Source of the DNA: Anisodus tanguticus
Taxonomy: Eukaryota > Streptophyta > Magnoliopsida > Solanales > Solanaceae
Assembly: GCA_034509755.1 (NCBI GenBank)
Contig: JAVYJV010000045.1
Coordinates: 372,001 to 436,000, forward strand
DNA: 64,000 bases
Reading direction: 5' to 3'
Shown: one piece after another, positions 1-13,520 of the stretch
Layout of the letters: every line of letters begins with the position of its first letter
Position numbering within the stretch: position 1 is the first letter of the stretch
Position numbers and translations under genes: made by a program
Notes under the pieces: generated by a model
Told to the model about the DNA's origin: nothing
The model's database searches: none
Seen by the model: the letters and a program-made list of their open reading frames with translations, nothing else

Positions 1-3000
1 GCAGCTGGTCATTTAAGTTCTTCAAATATATACCCTGCATGTTTTGCTCCTTATTTGTTGTGTACAGCATGTTCTGACGGGACAGTTAGATTTTGGAAAT
101 GTCAAGTTTCAACAAAACAAAAAGATTTTAAGTTTTGTGCTGAAGAAGTAGATGGTTACGAAGAAGATGACGAGTATGAAGAAAATGAAATCGATAATAA
201 AGAACAAAAATATAAATCAAATCTAAAAAAATCTAAACAAGTTTTAGAAAATAACTTTTTAGATTATAGTTGGACAGAATGGGAATTTATGATAGGCGAA
301 AATAAATCTAGTTTGATAGAAGTACCTGGTTTTCCAATGTATGTTAGTTGTGCGTATAGTGGTAGAATTGCTTGTGCTTATAAAGATGGTCAATCATATT
401 CTAAACCTACTTCAAAAACTCCAAACACTCGATTCATTAATATAAATTTAGCAATTTATGAATGTGAATCAACAGGAGGCTCTGAATGGAATTTAGAAGA
501 CGTTATACATTTAAAAAATATTGTCATACCTCATACAGATAAAAGTTTTGGATTTAATTTAGATTCTTTAATTGATACTAATGTTAGAAATAAAAAAACA
601 GCTGATACATTAATTAGTAAAATAACTTCATTAGAGCAAGAACAAATTGATTGTAATCAGTCAAATTATATTCAACGTTTATTATCAGTTCCCAGCTATA
701 CAACTATACAAACTTTGAAAAAAATTATTTCTGAACAAGGTAATCAATTCACATTAACACAAAAATCGATTGTTCAGCTTGATTGGGTTTCTACAGAAGA
801 TGGATCTCATGTTTTATCTGTTTCAGTTGGTAATAAAATTTCAGTTTTTACACCAGTATCTACAGATATTGCTCAAGCTAATTTGCAAGCAATGAAAGCT
901 TCTTTAAAAACAGGAACTTCGACAAAAAATCGTATGCTTATTAAACAAACTAGTTCAATGGTAGCAAACAGTAAAATACAAGATGATATAAGATGGATGT
1001 CTTTACGGACAACTCATTTAAAAACTGCAGATGGTTTACCACCTTTGCCAATGCAAATGTCATGGGTAAGAGATGGTATATTAGTTGTGGGTATGGATAA
1101 TGAAATGCACATTTATACTCAATGGAAAAGTACAGATAATGCAGTAGAGGATACAATAATAAATAGCTCTTTTGATTCTAGAGTTTTAACAGAACATGGT
1201 CTTTTAACGCACGCTCAAGAATCTTCTCATTTAAGAGTACCTACTCATAGTATTCCAAGATCTAATTCTAATAATACTTTGAACAGTATTAGCAAAGAAA
1301 CTTTATCTATTTTAAGTGATAAAAAGCAACAACCGGAAATAAGTAAACATAAATCCTCTGTTGACTTAACAGCGCTCTCTCAATTACCAGATTTTGGTAT
1401 TTTTGAAGCTAGTCGATTAGCTTGTCCAGTTTTACCTCAATACCATCCTAAACAATTAATGGAGCTTTTAGCTTTTGGTAAAATTCAAAGAGTAAAAGCA
1501 ATTTTGAATCACCTAGTCATTTCGCTATGTACATATGATTGCCCTAAAGCAATTGGAAGCCAAAGTAAGTTTTCTGGTTCGCAAAAAAGTTTGACATCAT
1601 GGGCAAAAACTAGAACTCTTTCAATTGTTGGTAAATCTTCTATTTCACCAAATTTCAATAATTCTTTAGATTTTGAAGCTAACATTCCGGCTATTCCAGA
1701 AGAAGTTCAACTAGACTATACAGAAATCACATCATTAAAACCTTTACCTTTATTCACTCTGATACAAGCTGAAATAGAAAACCCTCAAAAGTTAAATGAA
1801 AAATCAAAGAACTCTGATGATCAAGATTCAAATGATTATGATAGCTTGTTTTCTTTTAATCAAAAATCTCAAATAGATGAAACTTTAGATGAAATACTTG
1901 GTAAAGGAACTTACAACTTTAATCAAAAGCAAAATAAGCCTGAAAAAATTAGCTTAACAGATTTTGGTTCTAAACAAGCAAGGCTTTTAACTAAACTTTT
2001 AACTCATTCTCATTTACCTGGTTTATCAAGTCTTGATCAAATGCATTTACTTGCTTTAGCAGATGCTGTTGCTTCTTTTAATTCTAAAAATGAAAAAAAT
2101 GCTAGTACTTTTGTTTCTGATGAGCCTCAAGTTATTTCTCCTGATTCTTTAGATGATTGTGGTCTTAGATATATTTTAACAATGAGACAACATACTTATT
2201 TACTTTGTTGTTTACCTATTGTTCAAAGAAAGCAACTACAAATACAAGGACTTTCTCCTTGTAACTTAGTTTGGGCATTTCACTCTGAAACTCAAGATGA
2301 AATTATTCAGCTAATTCCTTGTATGCAAAAACAATCGCCTAAGTGGAGTGAGCTAAAAGAATTAGGTGTAGGTTGGTGGATCAGAAATAATTTTTCATTA
2401 AAAAAACTAATTGAGCAGTTAGCTAAATCTAGTTTTCAATCTAAACAAGACCCTTTAGATGCTGCTTTATTTTATCTTGCTATGAAAAAAAAATCTTTAG
2501 TTTGGGGTTTATATCGTTCGATTGGTGATAAAAGAATGACTGAATTTTTTCAAAATAATTTTAATGAAGATAAATGGCGTAAAGCAGCTTTGAAAAATGC
2601 TTTTGTTTTGCTAGGAAAACAAAGATTTGAGCATGCTGCAGCTTTCTTTTTACTTGCTGGATCAATTTGGGATGCTATTGAAGTCTGTATCAATAAACTT
2701 GAAGATTTGCAATTAGCTATGGTTATTGTTAGAATGTATGAAGCAGATGTAGAAACGATACCTAAAACATTGAAAAAAATTCTTTACCAAGAAATTTTAG
2801 GTTGTGATCAAGACGGTACTAATTATGATTCTTCTAAAGCTCACCCTGATCCATTTTATCGTAGTATGGCTTATTGGATGCTTCAAGATTATAATGCAGC
2901 TTTGAATACATTGTTAGAAACAGATATAGGCCATAATCATCCAAAATATGATCAAAATGATGCGGATAAAGAATTAAATATAAATCCAAGTGTTTTCAAC

Positions 3001-6000
3001 TTTTATCTTTATCTTAGAAATCAGCCATTAATTGTGAGGCGCCAACTAGCTCAAACAATTCAACAAGATAGTAATCTTGTAAAAGGGTTACTACAAGAAA
3101 ATGTAGCTTCAGATGCTATAACACCTTTTGAAAGACGATTATATTTTATAACTGCTCATCAACATTTTAGAGCTGGTTGTCCATCCTTAGCTTTAGAAGT
3201 TCTTTCCAGGTTACCTAATAGAATTATTCTTGAAAATAATTCTACCAAGGCAACACCTAGATCTTCGATAAGTTCTGTAAAAGAAAAAATTAATTTTGAA
3301 ACTAAAACAGTAGAGACAAGCCAAGAAAAAGCTAATGATTTTGACTGGAGTGCTCCTATTAGCAAAACTGAGGATAAAAATAATGAAGATTTGTTTGATT
3401 GGAGCTCACCAATTTCTTTGCAAACTAAAGAAGAAACTCATTTTAAAATTGATATACAAATTTCAAGTTCATCCGAATCTGAAGATGAAATTGAAATAGA
3501 AAAATGTTTAGAGGAAACAAAAGATATAAAAAAAAATGATAGTTTTACGACTTCGTCTAAAAAAAAAGAAGACAAAAAAGAAACTAAACTTGATATTATG
3601 GCACAGCAGTTAAGATTTATTGCTTGTTTGAAAATTCTTATGGAAGAACTTAGTACATTAGCTACAGGTTTTGAAGTTGATGGTGGACAACTTCGTTATC
3701 ATTTGTACGTTTGGTTAGAAAAAAGTGTTTTAGCTTTAAAAGTAATATGTAATTATCGAACTTTTTCTATTCGTTCTCAAAGAACTGATTTATTTAAAAA
3801 TCAAGCAATGATTTTAGATGATAATGATTTAACACCCGCTGATAAATCTCCAATTAATATAGAATCAAACAATTTTACAGAATACAAGCCTACTTTACAT
3901 GATATATTAATTGCTGATAAATTAGATTTTGATGAAAAGTTGAAAAGAGAAGCAAGAAGGAAACAATGGTTACAATCAAACGAAAGTTTACTTCGTACTT
4001 TACTTAGTTATTGCAGCTTACATGGAGCTCATGGAGGAGGTTTAGCGGCAGTAAGAATGGAACTTATTTTATTGCTTCAAGAACTACAACAAGAACGAAC
4101 ACAACATCAGTTATTAAGTTCAGTTCCATTCCCAACAACTCTTCCTTTATTAGCTGCAAGTGTAGCTTGTCAAAAAACAGTTATAGCGGACCCTATTAAA
4201 CATTTACATTCTATGACTCATGATATATTAGAAGCTGTTTTGGAATTAAGAACAATACCTTTAAATTTACCCACAAACTATAGTGAAATTTATGTTTTAC
4301 GTGACTTAGGAATTTCATTGTCAGCTTGTGTCTACCAATCATTATGCGATTCAGATTCTTTTTCAGTAAAAAATGCTGCCAAAGAAAATAAAAAATTTAA
4401 AAACACTTTAAATCTTTTATCAAACAATCATTCTAATATTAATCGTCAATTGACAAACGCATCTGAATCATCTAATCATAGTTTTAAGTCAAATCAAGGA
4501 AAAACAGTAAATAATTCTATCCAACTAGTCAATCACTCAAAAGAACCAATTACTGAACCTATCAAATGGCCTGGTGTTCAATCTTTAAGAGCTCTATTAG
4601 CAAGAGATAAAGACGAAGATTCACCTAAATTACACACTTTATTATGTGAAGCTTATTGTGCAGTATATTTAAGTCAATTGCTATTTGCACTTGCTGCTTG
4701 TGATTCTCATGTACTTTTTAGACTGATAACTTTACCTTTTGATACAAAAAACTGGTCTATGTTGTTTGGAGGAGGTGTAAAAAACTTATTAAATGTTGTT
4801 AAAAATAAAATAGATACTAATTTGTCTTCAACTTCTCATCAAAATCCAGGTCAAGCTCAACAACAAGTTGGCAACCATCAAAATACTAGTTTTAGTCAAC
4901 AACAATCATCTAATTTTGAAGATCAATCTAGTCCAACAACAAATCTTTTAAATGCCTTATCTAAACAAAGACGTAATTTTCATATGAAAATTTTACAGCA
5001 GCTAAATCAAGATAAGAGTACTCCCAATGAACCAATGAATGAAGATAAACCTACTTATCGAGAACAATTTGTTGCTCCTCAAATGTCAATAATGTCTTAT
5101 TTAATGTCTAAACCTCAGTTACCTGATGAATTGATTTTAATTGATTATGATAGCTCAGAATCAGTTCAAAGTGAAGAAGATGAATTAGATACAAATTTTG
5201 ATTTATCAGACAATTTATATGAAGAAAATTTATTTGCTTTAGGCCAGCCTAAAGATTTAACTGAAAATCAATCGACTTACGATCAATTTGCTTGGGGAAT
5301 GATGAGATATTCGGTTTTAAAATTATGTAAGCATCATTTAGATCAATTTTTAACAGTAGCTGGTTTAGAAATTCAAGATTTACCAACAATCAGTCCTTTA
5401 ATACATGCTATGTTCAAAGTTATTGAAATTTGGATTGATTTTATGCGTGAATATATGGATAATTTCCCTGGTGCGCCTTTATCTCATTTCTTACCAAATA
5501 CTTATGTCGAACCAATTGCTAATTCAGGAGGGCCTTCATTTTCAAAATATAAAGCTTTATTAGACTCTAATAACACGCCATTTAGAAATCATAATGGAGT
5601 TACAAAACCAATGAAACGTCTTTGGAAATATTTAGTTAGACAAGAGCTTGTTCAGCCTATTTTTATTAGGTATATTTTTGGTCAACGTAGAACAGTTAAT
5701 GGCATTGATCAATATGTTACTCCATCAGATTCTAATGTAGAAACTGATTATTCTGATAAAGATGAAAATGCTGTTCAGGAGCAAAATCTTTTACCCAAAC
5801 TAGATCCTACTCGAATTGTACATAAAGATCAAGACTTAATTAGCGCTTTTTGTGTTAATCATGCTAATCCAGGATTGATTGCTTTATCTACTCCTAAAGA
5901 AATTCAAGAACTAGACATGTCTGTTTTATTAGGTCCAGTTCCATGGTTAGAAGAAGAAGCTGAGTATGACATTTTAAACCTCTTAAGGTAATCAAAATTT

Positions 6001-7522
6001 TATCAGTTTTTTTTCAAAAACCTAATTAAAATTTTTTTAAAATTATTACAGAGGACCTGAGTCTTTACCTCCAACTAACTATTTAGTTGTTCAACATCCT
6101 TCTGATAGGCTTCAAATGTCTCCAGCTAATATAGCTATGCAAAATTCAAATCCTCAAATTTCAATGTCATCATACCCATCTTTAGGTCAAAATGGAAAAT
6201 CAGCAATTATGGTAAATTAACTTAATAATTTCTTTCATAAATTTATGTTTACTTTTAAATTGTTTTTATTTCTTAACAAAAACTTTATCTTAAAAATTTA
6301 AATTTCTATTTCTTTTCTAACTAACAATAAATATCAGCCTAAACATAACTTTCCGGGAAATACAAACCCATTATTTTGTCAATATGTTGTAGAAAGAAGT
6401 CGTCACATTTTAAAACCGGTACGATTTAGCTTATACTAAAACTTTTTATAGCATTTTTCAACATTAATTCAAATAAACTTTTATTAATTTTTATGTATTA
6501 TTTTTTTAGTTAAAAAGTCATAAATTAGAAGGAACTAAAAGAATGTGCTCCCATCCAACATTGCCATTGTGTATGTAAAAAATATTATTTTTTTTAACAA
6601 TACTGATTTTTTCAAATTATGAATAGATCTTTCTGGATCTCAAGATGGATCTGTAAAACTTTGGGAATGGAATCATCAGCAAGAATTATCTACGCCTCAA
6701 CAATCAGGAAAATTTGGAAAAGTTACAAGAGTATTATTTAATCAACTAGGAAACAAATTTGGAATTACCGATGGAGATGGTAATTTAAGCTTGTGGCAAG
6801 TCACATTAAATACAACTAAGCCTTTTTATGTAAGTTTATTTATTTTTCAAATATTTATAAATTTTTAATTTTTGATCTTAAATTTTTAAAGACTGTAAAA
6901 GCACATTCCAAACAATGTAGTGATTTTACATTCTTGGGTTGTTCTTCTGTTGTTGTAACAGCAGGAGAATCAGTTGATCATAGAAATATTGCTCTTTGGG
7001 ATACATTATTAAAACCAAGAAAAAGTAAAGTTTCTTCATTTCCATGCTTAGAAGCTCACGGTGCAAGTGCTGTTTTATATTGCCCAATAAACCAAGTTTT
7101 ACTTGCTGGAGGAAGAAGAGGTGAACTCTGTGTAATTGAAGTAAGACAAAAAAAAGAACGTGCAAAATGGCAAGCTCATGAAACTCCAATAAAATGTATG
7201 GCTTTAGAACCAGGAGAAGCATATTTTGCAACTGGTTCTGCTGATGGAGACATTAAGGTAAATTTATAATAAAAAAATTTTTTAATGATTTCACTACGTT
7301 AAATATTTTATTAATTAGGTCTGGAGTCTTGGTTCAGTTAATGAGTTGCTATTTTCATTTCCGGGAGAACATTCGCGTAATACTTTATTTAGAAACTTAG
7401 GAATGGGTGTCTCGCATCTTTATATTGACGCTTATGGACGTTTATTTTCTTGTGGAGCAGATGGTTCAATGAAATTAAGACAATTGCCAGACAGAAATTC
7501 TAAAATCGTTTGCAGCCTTTGA
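1..7522 (+). CDS. Rbcn-3A: Rabconnectin-3A / DMXL (RAVE complex Rav1-like), 3' part
   Basis: Partial gene: the frame is already open at base 1. Seven exons fit by phase: 1-5987, 6052-6211, 6338-6418, 6510-6570, 6627-6829, 6892-7257 and 7319-7522 (TGA). They encode about 2353 residues; introns are 56-126 bp. The visible part starts in a WD40 unit (CSDGTVRFWKC). The Rav1-family core lies near residues 780-920 (ELGVGWWIRNNFSLKKLIEQ; DPLDAALFYLAMKKKSLVWG). Acidic and Asn/Gln-rich linkers follow, then a C-terminal WD40 block over the last six exons (SGSQDGSVKLWEW, ATGSADGDIKVWSLG). In the known family this is a large scaffold that, with Rbcn-3B, promotes V-ATPase assembly on endosomes and synaptic vesicles. 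Insect relatives exceed 3000 residues, so roughly a third is probably upstream of the window. The 5987-nt exon without an intron is notable. It is convergent with the carrier gene downstream. Confidence 0.95.
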
Positions 7523-8511
7523 AAATTTTTATTTAAAAAAAAAGTTTTTATTTGATAAAATTAAATCACCTAGTGCAATTTTTTTATAAATTAAGATTCT
7601 TAATATTTTTAATCAAGCCCAGTTTAGTTGTATATAAGTATCATTTAAAACTTTCTCATGTGTTTGTTTTAGCTTTTTTCAATTTTGTTAGTCCGAATTT
7701 TAGTTTTAAGTTAATTGAGAAAAAATGTTTTATATTTAAGTTATTTGTTTTTTTTATTTATTTTAGTTTATGATTTATTCATCATTAGGCACAAATTTGC
7801 TTAAAGCTTTAAATTTAAAATAATTCATTTCTCAGAAATACATCGTTTTTATTGAAAATGATCTTTGTGTGTATTTTTTATTCTTTGTGTGTAAAGATTT
7901 CATTAATTAAAAAATTATAAGTTTTGAAAAAACGTCATTTGTTTTACCAAAATTTTTACACAGATTTTTAAAAAATTTGCTTAAACTATTGAAACTCAAC
8001 AATAAAAAAATTATAAATGTTTTTTGCAGCAACTACTTTTAAAACTATTTTATCAGTGTCAAATATTCAGCAACACACTAATTATTTTGTTTTATTGAAT
8101 GCTTAAGAAGTTATGATAAACTTAGAAAATTATTAATAACAAAAGAATTTAAAAAAATTTTTTGAATTAAATTTTTTTGTGGAATTCATTAAGTTTTCTT
8201 GAAATTTAAATTTTAAAAAAATTCAAATAAAGTCTAATTAGGTGTTATTTTTTGCTGTGTTTTTACAAAATTATAAAAATTTAAGAAATTAATGAGAAAT
8301 TATTTTAACACAAATTGTTTGAATTTTTAAAACATGTTTAAGCTAACCAAAATAATTTTATTGAAAGTTAAATTAAACATTTTTGGCATGTAATTTTAAA
8401 AATAACCAGAAAAAAAACTTTTTTTTAAATTTATGGTTTTTAATGTATTTGATTATCTTTTCAATTTTATTGATTTTTTGTTATTAATATACTAGTTAAC
8501 TACAAAAGAAC
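7523..8511. other. Convergent intergenic spacer
   Basis: About 1 kb of A/T-rich sequence between the stop codons of Rbcn-3A (+) and the SLC25A16-like gene (-). It should hold both 3' UTRs. AATAAA-like hexamers occur by chance at this composition, so I do not assign a poly(A) site. No coding sequence or repeat is evident. Confidence 0.6.
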
Positions 8512-9828
8512 CTATGAATCTACTCCAGTAGATAAACCAAAGTATTGTTTCATTATTTCATATGTTGAGAATGAAACTGCAGCCATAGGAATAGCTCTTA
8601 TATAATTAATTGACATGCCACGGTAAAGTCCATTTTTAATACCGTGTTCTTTATATATTAAATTTAATGTTTGAAAAAGATTTTTTGAATATTTTTCAGA
8701 TTCTTTAGTTGTCATACTTAATTGCATTCTTCTTCTTGTTACATCTAAAGGATATGAAACAGTTTGTGCAATACTTCCTAAAAAATCAAAAATTTTTATT
8801 TAAAATATAATTTTAGTCTTTTGATCTTACCTGCTATACCACCGCATAAAAGTTTAGAAGGTATATTAAGAACTTTTTTATCTTTTCCAACTTCCTTAGA
8901 ACAAACACTAGGCATTTTTATCAAAGCTAAATGTTTTAAACGTTCAAAAAAGTAAAAAGATAAACCGGAATACGGAACCATAGCTAGTAATGTTGGTGTT
9001 AGTCCTTTATATAAACCAGTTATACCTCCTTCATTTTTAACAACAGAAATAAATGTTCCAGCAATTGTAGGTTTGTTTAATTGAACTGCTGCTATTCCAG
9101 ATCCATTTGCAGCTAATGAAGCTTGGATGTTAACAACATTGTATGCTAAACGAGCTCTTATTAAATCTAAAGGATATGTTGTTCCGGCAGCAGTCACTCC
9201 TTTTAAAAATTTATGAAATTTTTTAAATATTGTTTTAAAATTATTTAGAAATCAAAGTTTTTACCTGCTAATGAACCAGCAAAAAATTTAAGACTATGCT
9301 TGTTGTTATTATTTTGGTTTGGAAAATAATTATTTAGAGTCTAGAAAAAAAAAAAAAATTAATTTAAGTTTAAACTAAAAATTTGACTTACTTTTTTATA
9401 TAACTCAAATGAAAAAAATTGAACTGATGCGTATGGAAATATTCTAACCATTTGTGCACCATTTCCTCTGTAAAGTGCAAAAAAATTTTCATTTTTTACT
9501 ATTCCTTTTAATCCATCAAATACCCCTTTTCAAATTCAAAAGTTTTTTATTAAAAAAAATTTAATTTTATCTAGATTTAGGTTTTGAGAAAAAAAAATTT
9601 ACCAAAATGTTTATATTGGTTGTGATGTACCTGAAGCAAAATTTTTATTCGATCTAATGGTGCGACAAATGTTTTAGACACCATACCAGCAACACCTTTG
9701 AAAAAAAAAAATTTATTTTAAATTAAAATTTTAAATAAAACATAGAAAAATAATCAAAATTTAAACTAACCACCGGAAACAAAAGATTTAACAAAAAATT
9801 CAAGTTTTTGATCATTCAATGCACTCAT
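8512..9828 (-). CDS. SLC25A16: Mitochondrial carrier, SLC25A16 (Graves disease carrier) type
   Basis: Six exons, in gene order 9828-9771, 9695-9603, 9525-9392, 9340-9265, 9199-8831 and 8777-8512, joined by 51-77 bp introns; phases close exactly to 331 residues. Three carrier repeats are visible, each with the PX[D/E]XX[K/R] signature: APLDRIKILLQ, YPLDLIRARLA and YPLDVTRRRMQL. Each is followed by the second-helix motif (LYRGNGAQMVRIFPYASVQF, LYKGLTPTLLAMVPYSG, LYRGMSINYIRAIPMA). Length and motif wording match the SLC25A16 / coenzyme A-type carriers of the inner mitochondrial membrane (family knowledge; the substrate is inferred). SLC25A42 is the closest alternative, but RRRMQL with GLYRGMSINYIR fits SLC25A16 better. 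An Asn-rich insertion (QNNNNK) before repeat 2 is a local oddity. The start is the first ATG of a short exon encoding MSALNDQKLEFF. Confidence 0.92.
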
Positions 9829-11074
9829 TTTTTAGGTATTTTAAAAAATTTACTCTTTATATTACAAAAAATTTTTTATTAATTTTTTTTTTATAAAAAA
9901 AACTTTTATAAAATTCTTGTAAAAGTTTTCATAAAATTTTTTAAAAGTTTTGAACTTTTAAATTTTTAAAAAAATAAATAAAACTTTAAAAAACAAACAA
10001 AACTAAACAAATTTAAAAATTAAGTTGATCGTAAAACAAAAATTTGAATATTAAAAATCTAAATTAATAATGCAATCTTATTGAATGAAAACTTAAATCT
10101 TCACTTGTTACATTAATAGTATAATTTGGAAATGAGTTTAGTTTTTATTCTAACGTATTAAAAAAAAATTTTCAGCTAGTTGCAAAACAAGTTTAAATTT
10201 GATCGTTAAACTGGAAACTTGATTAGATTCTAATAGCAAAATTTATTAAGTTTAAATTTTAATGAAGCATCTTCAGGAATTTTTCTTAAGGTATAGTTAA
10301 TAGCCAAATAAAAAAAATTAGAATTAAACAAAAAAAATAAATAAAACTGTTATTTAAACTTTTTACCTAAATTAAAAAAATAAAACCAAACTAAATATAA
10401 GGTTTCATTATAAAAATTGACAAATTACGTTTACATTTACAAAAAATCATTTTTTATGAATAGATTTGTAGTTGTGTTTTTTTTTAGTAAATTTGATTTT
10501 AAAAATTTAAGTTTTACAGAAAATTAGTTTATAATTTTTTATAAAAAATTTTTTAGAGCTTATTAGTCAAAAAATTAATTTTAGAAAAAGTTGCTTTCTA
10601 ATCAAAAGTTAATTTGAATTGAAAATTATTTTACTTTTTTTAGTCTAAAATTTATTTTATTAAAAATTGTTTCGACGAAAACTGTTTTGACAAAGTTATT
10701 CAGATAAGAATTATAAAATTGTTTTAACAAAATTTGTTTAGACAAAATTTAAATGAATTTAAACAAAATTTTATTTAAAAAAAATCATTCAAACAAAAAG
10801 AATAATTTAAGCAAAATTTATTTTAACAAAAAATTAATTTATTTCAAATTTATTTAAATTAAAAAGTGAATAAATTTTTTTTTTTTTTTTTGGTTTCTAT
10901 TTATTAAAATAGTTTTTGAATTTTAAAATAAAAAACTTATTTATAAGTATTTTTGTGTTTTCAATAATCTATAGTTGATTTAAAAGAAAAAAATAAAGTG
11001 CTATTTACAAAATGAAAATGTTTTTTTTTAATTTTCTTTTAAAGTATTAACAATTTATGTCAAAGTTATAAAAA
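9829..11074. other. Intergenic, promoter side of SLC25A16-like gene and 3' side of flz-like gene
   Basis: About 1.2 kb of low-complexity A/T sequence with runs of AAAATTTT type and a poly-T tract near 10875-10891. It should contain the promoter of the carrier gene (near 9829) and the 3' UTR of the protease gene (near 11074). I see no open frame of interest or sharp motif. Confidence 0.5.
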
Positions 11075-13520
11075 TTATTGAAATCTAAATCTTTGTACTA
11101 CTTTTTTAGATGTGTTATTTGTACTGTACTTGAGAACGTTATAAATCCATTTTTTATAAGCAAAAATACGCATGTAAACACCAGGTAAATTAGGTTCTGC
11201 ACATTTTATACCATGTGAAACTGTACCTAATAAAACCCATTGACCATTTGACCTTTGAATCATTAAAGGGCCACCGGAATCTCCCTAGATTTCAAATTAA
11301 AATTTTAATTAAAATGTATTTCAAAAAAATTTTTACTTACTTCACAAGAATCTTGACCTCCATGTTTATAACCTGCACATAAAAATGTATCTCGTATTTT
11401 TTTAACATGACCTGCTTCAAGGTACATCTCTTGACAAATTTTATTTTCTAAAATTGGAAGACGTACTACTTGTAAAACATTAGGTACCGAACCTCCTACA
11501 AAAAATAAAAATAATTAGTGATTCAAAAATAAATTTATCAATTTTACCATATTTAAGTTTTCCCCAGCCAGCAACTGATCCCATTTGTCCAACAAAATCT
11601 TCATTTTGATTAGGCATACATATAGGTACAACATGAGGTTGTATTCCTAACGGTGTTATCAATTCTAGTAAAGCAATATCATTTTCAAAAGTTTGTGGAT
11701 TATAATCTCTATGAATAATCATCCTTTTAACAGCCCTAGCTACAGGTTTCAAATTTTCATTATTGCCATTCAAATTAAATTCACCAACGATTACAAGTAA
11801 TGAACCTAAAAAACTTTTTAAAATAAATTCATTAATTAAGGAATTATGTTTGTAAAATTTTTATGTCATACACTGGTTGACAGTGAGCTGCTGTCAAAAC
11901 CCATTTAGGATCAATTAATACTCCACCACATTTTGTTTTTATGAATAAACCTAGCCAAGTAGTTTCTTTTATCAAAACCTGTAAGTAAAAGTATTTTTTT
12001 TTTATTAATTTTGACAAAATAGCAATTATCTTGAAATAGTTTAATTTAAGAGAAAGTAAATAGATTTTTTATGTAAACAAAAAAAAAATTAAAACACTCA
12101 AAAATTAAGTGTTTATAATTCAGTAAGTTCTTGATAAAAAGATAAGAGTTTTTATGAAATTAACTTATTTGTTTACCTGCCAAGGCCATTCTCCGAACTG
12201 AGCATTACGTCCTCCAACAACTCTTCCTTTAGGCTTTAAAGGCTGTAAACCACATTCTAAAAATCAAATTTAATAAGTTAAAAAATAATTATTACAAAGA
12301 ATAAATACTAACCTCTGTTTTTGAAAAAGTTTTCTATAGTACTTTGAGATAATGCTGTGTTTGATTCAATTAAAAAACTTTTATTTACATTTTCATTTAA
12401 ATTTTCAATTGGCTTAGTTAAGTTTTTATCAAAATGAATTTCATTTAAACTCATTTGAATATCTAAAGAACTATTATTTTGTGAAAATTTTTTATCATTT
12501 ATCAATGAACTTGATTCTAATATTGAATCAGTCAAATTTTTTTGAATAATCAATTTGTTAATGGTTGAATTATAAGGGTTATTTTTGTTTAAGTTTTTGT
12601 CATTTTTGATGAAAACTTTTTCATCATTTAGTTCTATTATCGTTGAATTTTTATTTATTTCATTTTTTGTTAATGGTTTAGTCAGATTTGATTCAAAACT
12701 ATCTTTAATTATTACTTTTGTTAAGTTTTGTTTAAACTCATCTTTCAATTGTAATTTTGTTGTATTGCTTTTAGATTCTTCTTTTGCTAAATTGATTAAA
12801 TTAATATTTGTTTCATTTAATATTTTTGTTGATAATTTATTAAAAATAGATGAAGTGTTATTATCTTTATTAACTTTATCATTTTGATTATTAAAAATTA
12901 ATTGATTTTTTGTGTAAATCAATTTTTTATCATTATTAGAAATTGTTAATTCCGGTTTGAATTCACTTTTAGTTTTATTTTTTTTCAGTTCAGTTATTTT
13001 ATTAAAAGAGCTTGAATAGTTGTTTAAAATATTTGTAATGTTTGATAAAGTTGGTCCTTTATTTGAGAAAAGATTCAAAATTTTTTTTTGATTTTTAGAA
13101 TAGAAATTTGAATCCAGACTTAGTTTATTTGTCATATTAATTTGATTATCATTTTCATAATCTAATTCTAAATCATTTGTTTTTTTTGAATTAACTTCAT
13201 TTTCATATTGTATATTAGATGAATAAATCGTATTATTGAAATGACAACAACTACCTATATAATAGTGTTCTATACATATTCCGATTGATTTACCTTGATT
13301 TTGCATACATTCAAATGAAAACATGCATTCACCTTTTAAATCTTTTGAAAAACATTCTTTTGTTTTAATTGAACGATTACGAAAAACTAGAAAAAAAAAA
13401 ATTTTTCTTCTTTTTTTTTTTGATAAAATTAAAATACTTACAATAGGATGTTCTTTTACAGCTTAAAATTGAAAAAAATGAAAATAAAATTATCCAGCGG
13501 ATAAATAAGTCAATAAACAT
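11075..13520 (-). CDS. flz: Filzig-like secreted trypsin-family serine protease
   Basis: Seven exons, in gene order 13520-13442, 13386-12313, 12256-12177, 11978-11872, 11813-11548, 11495-11341 and 11284-11075; phases close to 656 residues. There is a hydrophobic signal or signal-anchor (MFIDLFIRWIILFSFF). A six-cysteine, clip-like module follows (CFSKDLKGEC..., GICIEHYYIGSCC). Next comes a stem of about 300 residues rich in Asn/Lys/Thr with many NLT/NST sequons. The S1 domain starts after R396 (GR/VVGGRN). The catalytic triad is H443 (TAAHC), D492 (FENDIALLE) and S590 (GDSGGP), with D584 for Arg/Lys specificity. The protease wording (CQPVFLGSL, KLKYGGSVPNVLQ, TVSHGIKCA, LPGVYMR) closely resembles Drosophila Filzig, which acts in tracheal apical matrix. 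The 11814-11871 intron was set from phase and this similarity. It is upstream of, and co-oriented with, the chitin deacetylase and ABCH genes. Confidence 0.9.

Noticed and set aside
6926..7231. Minus-strand 101-codon frame
   Set aside because: Antisense shadow of the WD40 exon of Rbcn-3A at 6892-7257.
11806..11813. Alternative acceptor TTTTTTAG ending at 11806 for the flz intron
   Set aside because: Phase does not close with either GT in the donor region. The acceptor at 11814 restores frame and yields CQPVFLGSL, matching the family.
12585..12887. Plus-strand 100-codon frame, Phe/Leu/Val-rich
   Set aside because: Antisense shadow of the Asn/Lys-rich stem of the flz-like gene.
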